This document shows, in pieces, positions 12,336 to 23,400 of a DNA stretch of 64,000 bases; position 1 is the first letter of the stretch; each line of letters starts with the position of its first letter. Origin of the DNA: Cavenderia fasciculata (Eukaryota > Evosea > Eumycetozoa > Acytosteliales > Cavenderiaceae); assembly GCF_000203815.1 (NCBI RefSeq), contig NW_004457624.1, positions 1,240,001-1,304,000 on the forward strand. The letters are read 5' to 3'. Made by a program: the position numbers and the translations under genes. The notes beneath the pieces were generated by a model, which had not been told where the DNA came from, ran no database searches, and saw nothing but the letters and a program-made list of their open reading frames with translations.

Positions 12336-13634
12336 ATGAACTTTTCATCAGACTTTATTAACATTTCAAACGAGATTGAGTCTTTTAACAATACTCTAAA
12401 TGAAATGTTGTCTGTTTGGAATGATCCAAATGTTGTACCTCAAAATAATGTAGTCAACAAGAATAATAATAATAGTATTAATAATAATAATAATATGATG
12501 TCTTTAAATAGTTCACAACAATTAGAGGCAAATATTAATTTAATACTCAATAATAATAATAATAATAATAATAATAGTACCAATAGTAATAATACTACAA
12601 CCAATACTACAATATTCAAACAGTCACAACCAAATCATGGTAGATCATTCCTAGTCAGTAGTAATTCACATTTGGAGAGCTTCTTGCTTGACAATCCATC
12701 TCTTTTCCAAAGCGACGATGCTATTGGCAAGATGTCCAAGGTTATCAACGAGATCAACAGAGAGTCAAAGGGCTTCCAACCAGTTGAGATTGTCCCACTC
12801 AAGAACTTTTCTACTGCTGCCCCCTCCACCGAACAACAACCATCCTTGCCATCATTCTCCTCCATTCCATCGTTTTCTCTCGACACTACCAAACTCGAAG
12901 AGTTAAAGACCGACCTTTCCTTCCTCGACCCAATCCTCTCTATTCCATACGCCAATCATAACAACATGCTCCCAATATTAAATAATAATCAACCAACAAC
13001 AATGAATATCATTCCAACTCCTCAACTACAACAACAACAACAACCACAACAACAACAACAACAAGAACCAATTTATAATATTGATTATAATCAAAATAAT
13101 AATAATAATAATATTCAAAATGATATGATTGATTATATTATGCCAATTAAACAAGAGAATAATAGTGGTCCAATTAGACATGCCAATCAATTTGATCGTT
13201 CACCAGTTCAACCAGACTCGACTATGGTCACCTTGTCCACTGCTCAATTGTCATCGTTTACATCGATGGAGATGGAAGACTATGCCACAGCCAGTAGTGT
13301 CGGAAAGAACTTGTCAACCTCTGAGAGAAAGGATATTAGACGTCAAAAACGTCTCATCAAAAATAGAGAGTCTGCCCATCTTTCGCGCCAACGCAAGAGA
13401 GAACGTCTCACCGATCTCGAACACCACGTCGAAGAGCTCACTCAAAACTCGTCAAAGTTGACAGGTCTTCTTGGTGGCCTCGAAAACGAGAACCTTGTCC
13501 TCAACGCCGAGGTCAGTCAATTGGTCGATGTCATTAAAGATTCTCCAGTCCTCTCTGCTCTCTTTGTCCATTCCACCTTTGGATCACTTAGAAACAATCA
13601 ACCATATAGAAGAGAAGTACAAGTTACTCTCTAA
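12336..13634 (+). CDS. bZIP transcription factor, Asn/Gln-rich
   Basis: Single-exon gene of 432 residues. A basic region and leucine zipper lie at about residues 330-410: KRLIKNRESAHLSRQRKRER, followed by heptad leucines in LTDLEHHVEELTQNSSKL and LENENLVLNAEVSQLVDVI. The KNRESAxxSR core is that of the ATF6/CREB3/plant bZIP17-28 group, but no transmembrane segment follows, so this protein should be soluble and nuclear. The N-terminal 300 residues carry Asn runs and a Gln run typical of dictyostelid regulators. It should bind DNA as a dimer; target genes cannot be inferred. A second bZIP gene lies at 41044-43344. Confidence 0.9.
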   Translation: MNFSSDFINISNEIESFNNTLNEMLSVWNDPNVVPQNNVVNKNNNNSINNNNNMMSLNSSQQLEANINLILNNNNNNNNNSTNSNNTTTNTTIFKQSQPNHGRSFLVSSNSHLESFLLDNPSLFQSDDAIGKMSKVINEINRESKGFQPVEIVPLKNFSTAAPSTEQQPSLPSFSSIPSFSLDTTKLEELKTDLSFLDPILSIPYANHNNMLPILNNNQPTTMNIIPTPQLQQQQQPQQQQQQEPIYNIDYNQNNNNNNIQNDMIDYIMPIKQENNSGPIRHANQFDRSPVQPDSTMVTLSTAQLSSFTSMEMEDYATASSVGKNLSTSERKDIRRQKRLIKNRESAHLSRQRKRERLTDLEHHVEELTQNSSKLTGLLGGLENENLVLNAEVSQLVDVIKDSPVLSALFVHSTFGSLRNNQPYRREVQVTL

Positions 13635-14377
13635 ACCAGCAAACAACATACCGCCAATCGAATATTCTTTTTAATTTATTTCCATAACAAACCAAATAAC
13701 CTTTTATTCTCTCTCTTCACACAAAATGTTTTGTTGTTGTTTTTCAACAAATCAATAATAATTATAATAATAATCCACATACACAATCAATCTACCAACA
13801 TTAGTACATAATAGTTACAGATGTTTTATTAAACCAAACCAAACCAAACCAACTCCAACTCCAATACCCCAAAATATCATATCGATATTAAATCAACTCA
13901 CCAATCACCATACAACGTCTGTATATAATGAATAACAACACGATCCATCATCATCATAACAATAACAATAATAATAACAATATATTATAATATTAATGTA
14001 AAAATAAATATTTCTTTCTACAAAAAAATGGTCTTATTTCCTTCTTTCTTTCTTTTTGTTGTTATTATTTACTTCTGTCTGTTATGCACTTTCTTTTATT
14101 ATTAAATAAATATATAATTATTTGTATGTATTTAATAGATAGATATATAAGTTTGTTAATTTCGTATGTATGTATGAATGAATGAGAAGGTTTTCTATCC
14201 AACGTCCAAAGTCTTGCCAGCAATAGATTGGTTCTTGAAGACATTGATTCGATTTTCCACTGACCACATATTTATTTATCATCAATGGTCCATAGAATTT
14301 TAACATTTTTTTTCAACAATATTATTTTTCAACATCCATTTCTATTTATAAATAATAATTCATATGTGTCCACATGG
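13635..14377. other. Convergent 3' flanks of bZIP and kelch genes
   Basis: AT-rich with CAA/CCAAA repeats just after the bZIP stop and homopolymer tracts near 14030-14110. A 62-codon minus-strand ORF at 14118-14306 lies beyond the in-frame stop of the kelch gene (14378-14380) and has no consensus splice site joining it, so I treat it as 3' UTR. Confidence 0.5.
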
Positions 14378-16086
14378 TCATTCTAACCTAAGTGAGAATA
14401 TTTCATTGGTACTAGCTTTTTTGAGAGGTGTATAACCACCAAATGTAATCAATTGATCTTTAAAGATGACTGAGCAATTTTGTCCCAACCCAATGCTCTC
14501 CATTTGATCGATATTGCTGTACGACATTTTAGTCCAATGTTGATGTTTAGCATCGAATTCATGTATCTCTTGAAAATAATTGTTTCTATCCCATCCTCCA
14601 TATAAATAAAACTTTCCTTTATGTTCAATCATTGATGATCTTGACCTTCCACTTGGTACATCTCCACCACATTTTAATTCTTCCCATATACAAGTATCTA
14701 AGAAAAAAATAATATAATATTAGTATTATTACTTCTTGTTGATCAATAATAATTTCTTACCAAGATCAAGTTTAAACATTGAATTAAAATAAGAAGCTGG
14801 TTTATCAGTATCGAAACCACCAAATAGGTATAATGAATGATTATAAAACAAACTACAATGTGCTCTTCTTTGATGTGGAATTGTACCAGAAACAGTTACC
14901 AATGACCAATGTTTTGTTACTAAAGTAATTGATTAATTGATTGATTGTTTGATTAATATTGATTAATTGATATAATGTTTACATTTCAAGTTTTGTTTAT
15001 TCTTTTTACTTACATAGATCTAATGAATATAATTTATTATTTGATTTACATCCATCCCATCCCCCAAAAACATACATATTATCGTTATATACAATGGCAG
15101 TGTGTGCAGATCTTGGAGATGGACCATTTCCTTTGGTTTCAAAGACTGTTAAACTATTTAAATTGATATCATATTGATAAACAATACTCGAGTATTGTGG
15201 TGAACATCCAGTACTTCCTCCAAACATTATTATTTTTCCATTATATAAAACTGATGTATGTTCTGTTAATTTTGGTTTCATTCCAGAATATAATATTTCT
15301 TCCCATATTCTCGCTAGAATAGAGGAATAAATAAAAAATAGAGAATTAGTACAAATTTAAATTCATTACCTATCTTTTTCTTTTTCTCTTACATTCTAAA
15401 TTATATCTCCAAAGATCATTTTTAACATCACCAATTAAAGAAAGGAATTGATCTTTGTAACCATTATCACCACCATAAACATACATATATTTATCATAGA
15501 GTATTGATGATGGACACAATCTTGGGGTTGGTCTTTTAGGTTTGATACTCAAAAATGAAGAGGAATTGTTCAATGTATTAACATGAACAAATCTACCCTT
15601 CCAAATGGACATGTCGTTACATAGACCATATAATCGTTTAGATGTCAACCTAAGATGAATTAAATCATTGATTGATAGACCACTACAAATTGATATTAAA
15701 AGTTCATCTGCCATTTCCAAAATATAACATTTAGTCTTTAAAGGGATTAAAAAATATTAATAAAACTATGTACATAGATTAAATATAATATAATATATTG
15801 TATTATCACATACATCGATATTAAATTGAAATATATTGGATTTTGATAGTTCAGTACAAATTAGTATTGAATCTGATGATAAATTTCTTTGACCTGATAG
15901 TTGACATTCATTCTCTCCATCTTCATTTTGATTTATATTACTGTCTACCCAAGATTGTGAAGAAGATGATGGTTGTTGGGATTTAGAGTTTTTTGTCTTT
16001 GGACTTGTTGTTGTTGGATGATTACTAAATAATTTTAAGAATAATTTAAATAACTTTAATTGTGGTAATTTATCTTCATTATTATC
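14378..16086 (-). CDS. F-box / kelch-repeat protein (5' end unresolved)
   Basis: Likely substrate adaptor of an SCF ubiquitin ligase. The supported exons are complement(join(14378..14697, 14761..14919, 15014..15313, 15393..15735, 15814..16086)); phases agree at every junction. An F-box-like segment ADELLISICSGLSINDLIHL, then RLTSKRLYGLC and SIWKGRF, precedes at least five kelch repeats, visible as MYVYGGDNG, KIIMFGGSTG, MYVFGGWDG, LYLFGGFD and FYLYGGWD, with a sixth at ITFGGYTP. The 15814..16086 exon adds a Ser/Thr/Gln-rich leader but has no ATG in frame before an upstream stop, so at least one more 5' exon is needed. If it is instead non-coding, ATG 15714 (MADELL) would be the start. The adaptor role is family knowledge. 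Confidence 0.75.
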
Positions 16087-16390
16087 CTTTAGTAATTTTT
16101 TTTATATTGTTTAAAAGAAATATAATTAGTATTATTATTATTTCATTGTTTTCTCAACAAACTACAATACCATTTTAAAATAAAATAAAAAAAAGAAAAG
16201 AAGAAGAACCTATGAAGATGATGATGGATTTAATGAAACCATAACCATATAGCCAATAGAATGAAATACATCGACTAGCCAATGCCAAGTCACGGAATGT
16301 ACATTGATTAAACAAACAAAAAAAAAAAAAATCAATACAATTTGTAAACAAGCATGGGTAAAAACAAATCAAGAGATAATAGAAAGATGG

Positions 16391-16624
16391 TCAAAAATAT
16401 CTGTACATGTCTTCATTCAGTCCATATATTAATAATACTCTCCCCTTTTTTAGTAAACTGTGTATCTTGTTCAACTCGGATGTATCGAATTCATCCAAAT
16501 GATCAATCCAACAACCATAACAACAGTGTGTGTGAGGGGTGGTGAGAGTGGGTACAGATATTCGTTTAAAATTAGTACAATCAATCGAATACGTATCGGG
16601 AAACAAGTGTGGGTGTGATTTCAT
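16391..16624 (-). CDS. Coding-like 77-codon ORF, candidate 5' exon of the kelch gene
   Basis: It begins at ATG 16624 (MKSHPHLFPDTYSIDC) and ends LLIYGLNEDMYRYF. Composition, Asp/Glu/Lys content and codon choice look like protein rather than AT-driven noise. A second stretch downstream (about 16210-16310, reading TFRDLALASRCISFYWL) also looks coding. I could not find splice sites that join either to the 15814..16086 exon in frame. It could be a separate short gene, a first exon, or part of a locus with a sequence error. No family recognised. Confidence 0.35.
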   Translation of the reverse strand: MKSHPHLFPDTYSIDCTNFKRISVPTLTTPHTHCCYGCWIDHLDEFDTSELNKIHSLLKKGRVLLIYGLNEDMYRYF

Positions 16625-16941
16625 TAGGGTTGTGTTGTAAATTTGATTTCGAAATCATCAATAGTAAAAATATTTTGATTACCCAATCCAGTCAATAGCT
16701 ATACTATACTATATTGAATTGTGATCAATATAGGTCGTAATAATAATAAATAATAATAGCATATATATATATGCCAAATTAAATTTGACATGGAAGAGAA
16801 TCAATTGGTCAAAAAGTTGAGTGTTTAATAATCCACTAGAGAAAGTATAATTTTAGTTTAGTTTAACATGCACATGTTGTGATAATTATAATTAAATTTA
16901 CGAATGTTTGATTGATTGATTGGAAGTATACTTGTTTCTAA

Positions 16942-16996
<55 letters not shown>

Positions 16997-17080
16997 GGTG
17001 ATGCTGGTTAATAGGTGGGGTGTGTTCAATGACGACTCGTCTTGTGTTTGTTCTTATTCTTCTTATATATTATTATATGG
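16625..17080. other. Intergenic with GTT microsatellite
   Basis: AT-rich flank between the start of the kelch region and the 3' end of the pantothenate kinase gene. Apart from the trinucleotide repeat listed separately I see nothing in it. Confidence 0.5.
16942..16996. repeat. (TTG)n microsatellite
   Basis: About 18 uninterrupted copies of TTG just downstream of the pantothenate kinase stop, outside any coding frame. In this genome most such triplets are inside genes as Gln or Asn codons, so a non-coding copy is mildly unusual. Confidence 0.85.
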
Positions 17081-18429
17081 TTATTTTAAAACTTGAATTG
17101 GATGAGTTGATAAAGGTGGTACTACAACTTTACAAACCAAACCTTCACAGAATTCACCACCACACGAACATGGCATGTCGTCAAACTCCAAGCCGTCGCT
17201 ATGGTTACTACTTCGGATACTTGTCCGACTTGATGATGTGTTGTTGTTGTTGGTTGTGTTGGTTGTTGTACTGGTTGTGGGTGTATTATTATTATTGTCT
17301 CCTTGTTTCTGATTGGTAATAACAACCTCTGGTTTGGAGGTGGTGAACAATCTTTGCAACTCTCTTGTGGTTCGCTTGAGCCACGATTCATGTTCTGGTT
17401 CAGCCTCGTTATTCTTTTCCTCAGAGGGACCCAAGAAAGCACCCAATGCGCCTAGATAACCGTCGTGTACCAAAAACATGGCTTTGGTTTTACCCTTGGA
17501 CCAAAAGTCTATGGCAAACGAAATACGTTGCATAGTGTTGGGATGGTCGCGGATAAAGAAGCCACCAAAGTATATCTTGTTGAGTCCGTATCTCTGTGAA
17601 TTCAAATATGCAATTTGACCTATATTGTTTGATACCATTTTCAACAATGACTGTGCAATGTCCTCGCGACTGTATTTCGCCTCTTGCTGCATTTGGCCTT
17701 CTTGTTGATAGATTATCTTTCCAAAGCTGCTTGCGATCGTGTCTGACGACAGACCCACCTTACTATAGTCGGTGCCGTAAATGTCGCCCACCACAAGATC
17801 GACGTTGTTCGAGTGTCCGTTCTTGGTCATCTCCAACATCTCGTCAAAGTCTGTCGTTCCAGTCAACAAGCTACACAATCCCCAAAAAGTACCCCCTCCC
17901 AAACTGGTTCCATCTACACGTTGGAAACTAGTCTCGCTATCAACTCTTATCACACTAACTCCCGATCCAATTTGTACTAATAAATATGGATATGGATTTT
18001 CCTAAAAGTATATATAATACAATACAATATTAATAATCTCTTTGATCATTCCTTCTTTCTTCTTTCTTCATCCTTCCTTCCTTCTTCTTTATCCTTCATC
18101 CTTCATCTTCCTCTTGTTCTTTATCCTTGATCTTTTCTTTTTTTTTTGATACTTTACAACTTTATCAACAAATTCCTTTGGATTTGGTTGATTGATTTGC
18201 CCACTATAAGTATAGGATTCACGATGTATGTTGTTTAATAGAAAGTTTGTGCCTCTAATGAGACAGTGCATTTCATCTTCTTTAACTAATGTACAACCCA
18301 ATTTCTGTTCAAACAAGTCTGCGTATTTATATGCACCTCCTCCAGTGACTCTAACCATTTTTGGTTTACCATCTTCAAGATGTAACTTATTTTCTACAAA
18401 ATATAAATCATGTTAACAACCATTATAGG

Positions 18430-18465
<36 letters not shown>

Positions 18466-19368
18466 ATGTACATACCAATAATGAAAATTAAAACAATCAT
18501 CAATACTCTTTGTTTCAAATTTGATAAAGTGAAGCTTTCCACCCAACTCTCCTTGATTGGATTTACTGTTCTGTACAAAATACACTAGCTTGGCTAATGT
18601 ACCGCCAATATCCAATGCAAAGTGTTTGATGGGACTTGATTGATTAGGAAGATTAATAGGTCTGTCTTTGTTGTTGTTTGCGTGTTTTGGTGGAGACGAT
18701 GATACTATATGATTGTTTTCATTATGATGACTACTACTCCTACTGTTGTGACTATTACTATTATTATTATTATTATCTATACAATGTGAATGATCTCCTT
18801 CACCTTCAGTATTCTCGATTTCATCGTCTATAGAAGCAGACGAAGTCGACAATGGTGAAGACGACATATTACTATTATAATGGTTGTTGTTGTTGATATT
18901 AGTTAGATACTTGTTTGTTAATAAACCTTCTTTTATACTACTGTAAATGTAGTGACTATAGCTACTACTATTACTACTATTACTATTATAATTTATATTA
19001 TTATTATCAATATTATTATTATTATTATTGTTGTTATTACTAGTAGCAGTACTTGAGGTAGTGGTTATACTCGTACTTGTATTGTTTGTGGTTTTTGTAA
19101 AAGTAGAGTTATTATCAAAATAGTGAGACTGAATGTATTGGTGAGGATGAAACACAATGTTGAAAAGAATAGAGGTTAGGGGAGAAGAACAAGTATCTGT
19201 GTTTGTGTTCTTCTTGTGTGATGACAGCCGTAATGTATTGTTGTTGTTGTTATTGTTGGTTAGGAGTTGTGTGATATTGTCTTCGGGAGGAGAGTTGTCA
19301 GTTTTTATTGTTATATCTTCATCATGACGCTGGGATTCGGATAAAAAGAATGAACCTTCCCAATTCAT
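17081..19368 (-). CDS. pank: Pantothenate kinase (eukaryotic type II), apparent one-base frame break
   Basis: Catalyses ATP-dependent phosphorylation of pantothenate, the first step of coenzyme A synthesis. The exons are complement(join(17081..18001, 18158..18393, 18476..19368)). About 240 Asn/Ser/Thr-rich residues precede the kinase core. Core motifs: FALDIGGTLAKLVYF (nucleotide-binding start), VRVTGGGAYKYADLF, DEMHCLIRGTNFLL, ENPYPYLLVQIGSGVSV, RVDGTSLGGGTFWGLCSLLT and IYFGGFFIRDHPNTM. The three exons total 2,050 bases, one more than a multiple of three. The mismatch falls at the end of exon 1 (about 18476-18500), where the expected FNFIIENKLHLEDG requires one base fewer. The C-terminal 90 residues are low-complexity with a CSCGGEFCEG Cys cluster. 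Confidence 0.88.
18429..18455. repeat. (TA)n run in pantothenate kinase intron 1
   Basis: An almost pure TA dinucleotide run inside the 82-base intron between exons 1 and 2. Confidence 0.8.
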
Positions 19369-20499
19369 TTTTTTAGTCTTTTTCTTTTTTTGGCTTAGCT
19401 TAAACGACCGAATGACACCGGAATGATGTAAATTAATTAACTGAGTGTGTGTTTATCAAGATTGGTTGCTTTGATGGGTTGATGATGATGATGATGATGA
19501 TGATGTGGGAGACAACTGTAACAAATTAATTTCCTTTTAAAGTATGAAATAACTATTTTAATAACTACTGTGTTTTATTAAACTTTACTTTTTTTAAAAT
19601 AGCTAGAGAGTCACCCAAACAACAAACTTTTAAACGGATACTTCAAAAGAAGATTGTTGTCATAATAATAATTTGTTGGTTGTTGTTGTTCGTGTTTGTG
19701 TTGTTGACAGATATCTATCTATATTTTTCACGTCTTTCTCAGCAACCAAACATAATTGTTATTATTATTATTATTCATTTTTTATCTATTAAAATATCTC
19801 GACAACTTGTCAACTTTGTTGTCGAATCCATTCATTCATTCATTCTGGATACAAACCATGACTGAAAGATAAATGTATTTCAATCTCCCTCTTTAAATCC
19901 AATGAAGTTGTTGTCCCCTAGAGGATTAATCACCGATCGGTATCAATCCTTATTAGATCAACGAACCTACAACAAGAAATAAAATAGAAAATTGATGAAT
20001 AACTAAGAAAGAAGCATCAAATAATTTGATGAAGCAAAAGACACTTGGTAGATGTAATTTACTTTAAAATAGCTCTTTGGTCGATGGGTGCAGAAATCAA
20101 AGCAAGTTTTTGATTTTTTTTGTTGTTTTAAAACAATTCAATGAACAAAGATTCAACAATTGGTGGTGAGCGGTCGTCACTTTCAACCGTTCTCACTTTT
20201 AACATTGTCTCTCTATCTTATCTTTGTTTCTTGCTTATCACCCCCACACTACTTTACTTTATTTACATTTAAGTTCAACAACTAGTAGCTAGAGATCTCA
20301 ACTGGTTGTATATTTATTATTATTCATTGTATTATATTATTATTATTATTATTATTCAAACAACAACAAAGTTCAATAGGTCGATAGATAGATTGATTGA
20401 ATCGATCGATTAGATATTATTATTATTATTATTATTACTATCTACTATATTTTTAGAAAAGAAAAAATAAATTAATCAAACACCCTTCCTTCACCCATC
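19369..20499. promoter_or_regulatory. Divergent 1.1 kb region between pantothenate kinase and macroglobulin genes
   Basis: Both genes are transcribed outward from here. It holds ATG/GAT repeats (about 19480-19505) and several ATT/TTA microsatellites (about 19755, 20335, 20418), plus a mixed-composition block near 19900-19980. No ORF of coding quality and no named promoter motif was recognised. Confidence 0.45.
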
Positions 20500-23400
20500 A
20501 TGTCTTCATCTTCATCTTTTGGGTTCACTTTGGAATCAGTTTCAAAGGATAGTATCGATTTAATCTTACAACAAAAAGAACAAGATGAAAAGAATAGATT
20601 AGAACAAGAAGAAAAAGAAAAACAACAACAACAACAACAAGAAGAAGAATCAAAAGGAGAAGATGAAACTGGGACTAGTACTACAAGTACTACAACTACA
20701 AACACAAACACAAATGATCAAAAGATAAGAGATGGTGAGGAGGTGCAACCAGTTGTCAACAATAACAATACCAATGTTGCCGACAACACTCCAAGACAAC
20801 CAGATACTCAATTGGAAGATGATGATCACAAGCCAACTACTCCATCGTCCGAGATCCTCCCAAAAATAGTTGAACCTCAAGAAGGAGAGATTAAAGGAAA
20901 GGATTTGGATGACTTGTTGGCCAAGATACCAGAGACTTATTCACTGTCGACTGTTGAAAAGGACATCAAAGGCTTTTCACAAGACTTGAGAGCCACTACA
21001 ATCAAGCCGTTTGAATCGGCCGTCTTGTCAGATGTAGAGTCGAAAAAGTTAAAGTTTCCACCTCCATTGATCGCTCCGAGAACAGAAGAGGAACGATTGG
21101 CACAAGAGGAGCGCGACCGATTGACCGAGGAGAAACGTATACAATCGGGCATCGACAAAAAGAACAAGGAAGAACAAGACAAACAAGACAAAAAACTAGA
21201 AGACGAAAGAAAAAAGGAAGAGAAGAAAGATGACGAACGTAAAAAGGAAGAAGACAAGAGAAAGAAAAAGGAAGAGGAAGAGAGGAAAAAGAGGAAAAGA
21301 AAGAAGAGGAAAAGAGAAAAGAGGAAAAGAAAAAGACTGACAAGAGCAAGACAAAGATTGCAGGTCAGTTTGACAAGGTTGCCAACAAACGTGATGAAGA
21401 TAAAGCTAGAGAGGATTTGATTCGTCTTTCATCACCTCCACTTGGACATCAACAACCACCAACCTTTGTAGTTGAATTAGATTTCAGTGCACATTTACCA
21501 ATTGCGTCACCTGAAAATCCTCTACTTCTCTATTGGGTGCCAGAAATCACTCCAAAGAATCCTGGATTCGATAGAGATTTTCCAACTGCCGGTTGGACAT
21601 ACAACGAACCACTCAAGAAACTAGTATACACTCCTCCACAACCATGGACAATGTCTACTAAATACACAGTCTCTATTCCATCGACTGTCACCCTTCCCGA
21701 TGAAACTACCATCCTCCGATTCAAAGAGGAACAAGTTGAGTTTTCAACAGCCACTCCAGTCATCACTAGCAAGATGGATAGTCGTTATCCAACCAATCAA
21801 ACCATCCTCATTGCCTTTTCACAATTCATCTCTGTCAATGATGTACTCCCATTCATCAAGATTGATGGTTTGGCAGAACCTGTAAATCAAAACTCTCTCT
21901 ACCTCGTCCCAGAAGATGAAATGTTACAAGATCCTAAAATCTCTCAACTTGTCTTGTATGTTTAAACAATAATAATAATAATAATAATAATAATTTAAAC
22001 TCAGGTTACTAACCAAAATATTTATTTGATTTCATTTATGTTTATAGAGGAAATGAAGGTAAATGTATTGGAATTAAACCATTATTGGGATTAGATTCTG
22101 ATAGACAAATTAGTGTTACAGTTTTGGCTGGTATGCCATCAGCAGAGGGTAGTCTAAAAACAGTTGTACCACAAAAATACCTATTCACTACACTTAGAAA
22201 GTTTGAGTGTTGTTCAATCAACTATCAACATAGAACAACCACCACTCCTCAAAGTGTCATTCTTAATTTCAACAATACTTTTTATCATACTCTTGAACAA
22301 CCAGCTTCCCTAACTGTATGTATAATTTTTAAATCCTTTATAATATACCATATTCTTACTTTTATCTATATTATATTTAATTAGTGGAGACCAATAATTA
22401 AACCAGAGATTCCAGGTACATGGACAATTACACCAACATCGATGGTATTTTCAAATGAAGAACCATGGAAACATTCAACAGAGTATAGTGTTATTATAAA
22501 GGATGGACCAAATGAACCAAATGGACAACCATTGTCTGACGATGAAGAGGGTCATTTTGAAACACCACGTGTTCAAGTGAGTCATCAAGTGTGTGGTAGA
22601 TTGTTTGCCGCAGAGGCTAGACACAACCCCAATTCACCCTATGCACACAATTCAATTGCCTTTTTCTACTTTAATCAATTGGTTAACCGCGAACGATTTG
22701 TTACCGAATGTCTCTCGGCCAAAGTCAATAAGTTTGCAGGTAAATCGGTTGATTTGGTCATTGTTCCACGTGAACAAGTGTTTGAATCGAGATGGGTTCC
22801 AGAGTTTCCAGATTATGTAAAGGATGACACCAAAAAGGATCTCTGGGTGGCTGTCACAGCTACCAAGGGATTCCCAGATGGCCAGAAAATCAAGTTTGAC
22901 ATATCAGGTGAAATCCAGTCTCTAGAAGGCCCATTAGTCCACCACACCAAGGATTCTTTCCAAATACAGGTGGCTGTAGAGTTTGAAGCATCACATAGTG
23001 TCAATCATGCCATCAATTCAATCTACTTGGATGTGACTCATCCAATTTTAGAGGAATCCAACATTACAAAGTTTAATTTAACTGGGAATGGTGTGGCATT
23101 ACCAAATATCACACCTGCACTTGCCGGTCAGTGGATTGCCAATTCAGACAGACAACTGTCATTCAAGTGTGAACCTGGTACTGTCTTTCCATTATCTTCA
23201 CAGTTTACTGTAGAGGTACCATTGGCTATGACATCTTTGAGTGGCCGTACGTTAAAGGAGCCATACAGATTTACATTTGACACTGAACTCCAATCTATTG
23301 TCAATGTGTCTACACCAAATAGTATCAGTGAAGGTGGCACTACTATTCATGCCAACCAGGTATTTATCATTCAGTTCCGTCAACGTGTCGATAAAAAGGC

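Noticed and set aside
14118-14306. Minus-strand ORF as a last exon of the kelch gene
   Set aside because: The kelch frame reaches a stop at 14378-14380 and no consensus donor precedes it.
20472-21349. Long minus-strand ORFs opposite the macroglobulin N-terminus (20472-20711, 20937-21257, 21002-21349)
   Set aside because: They are Ser/Phe/Leu/Cys-rich mirror images of the Glu/Lys/Gln-rich sense strand.
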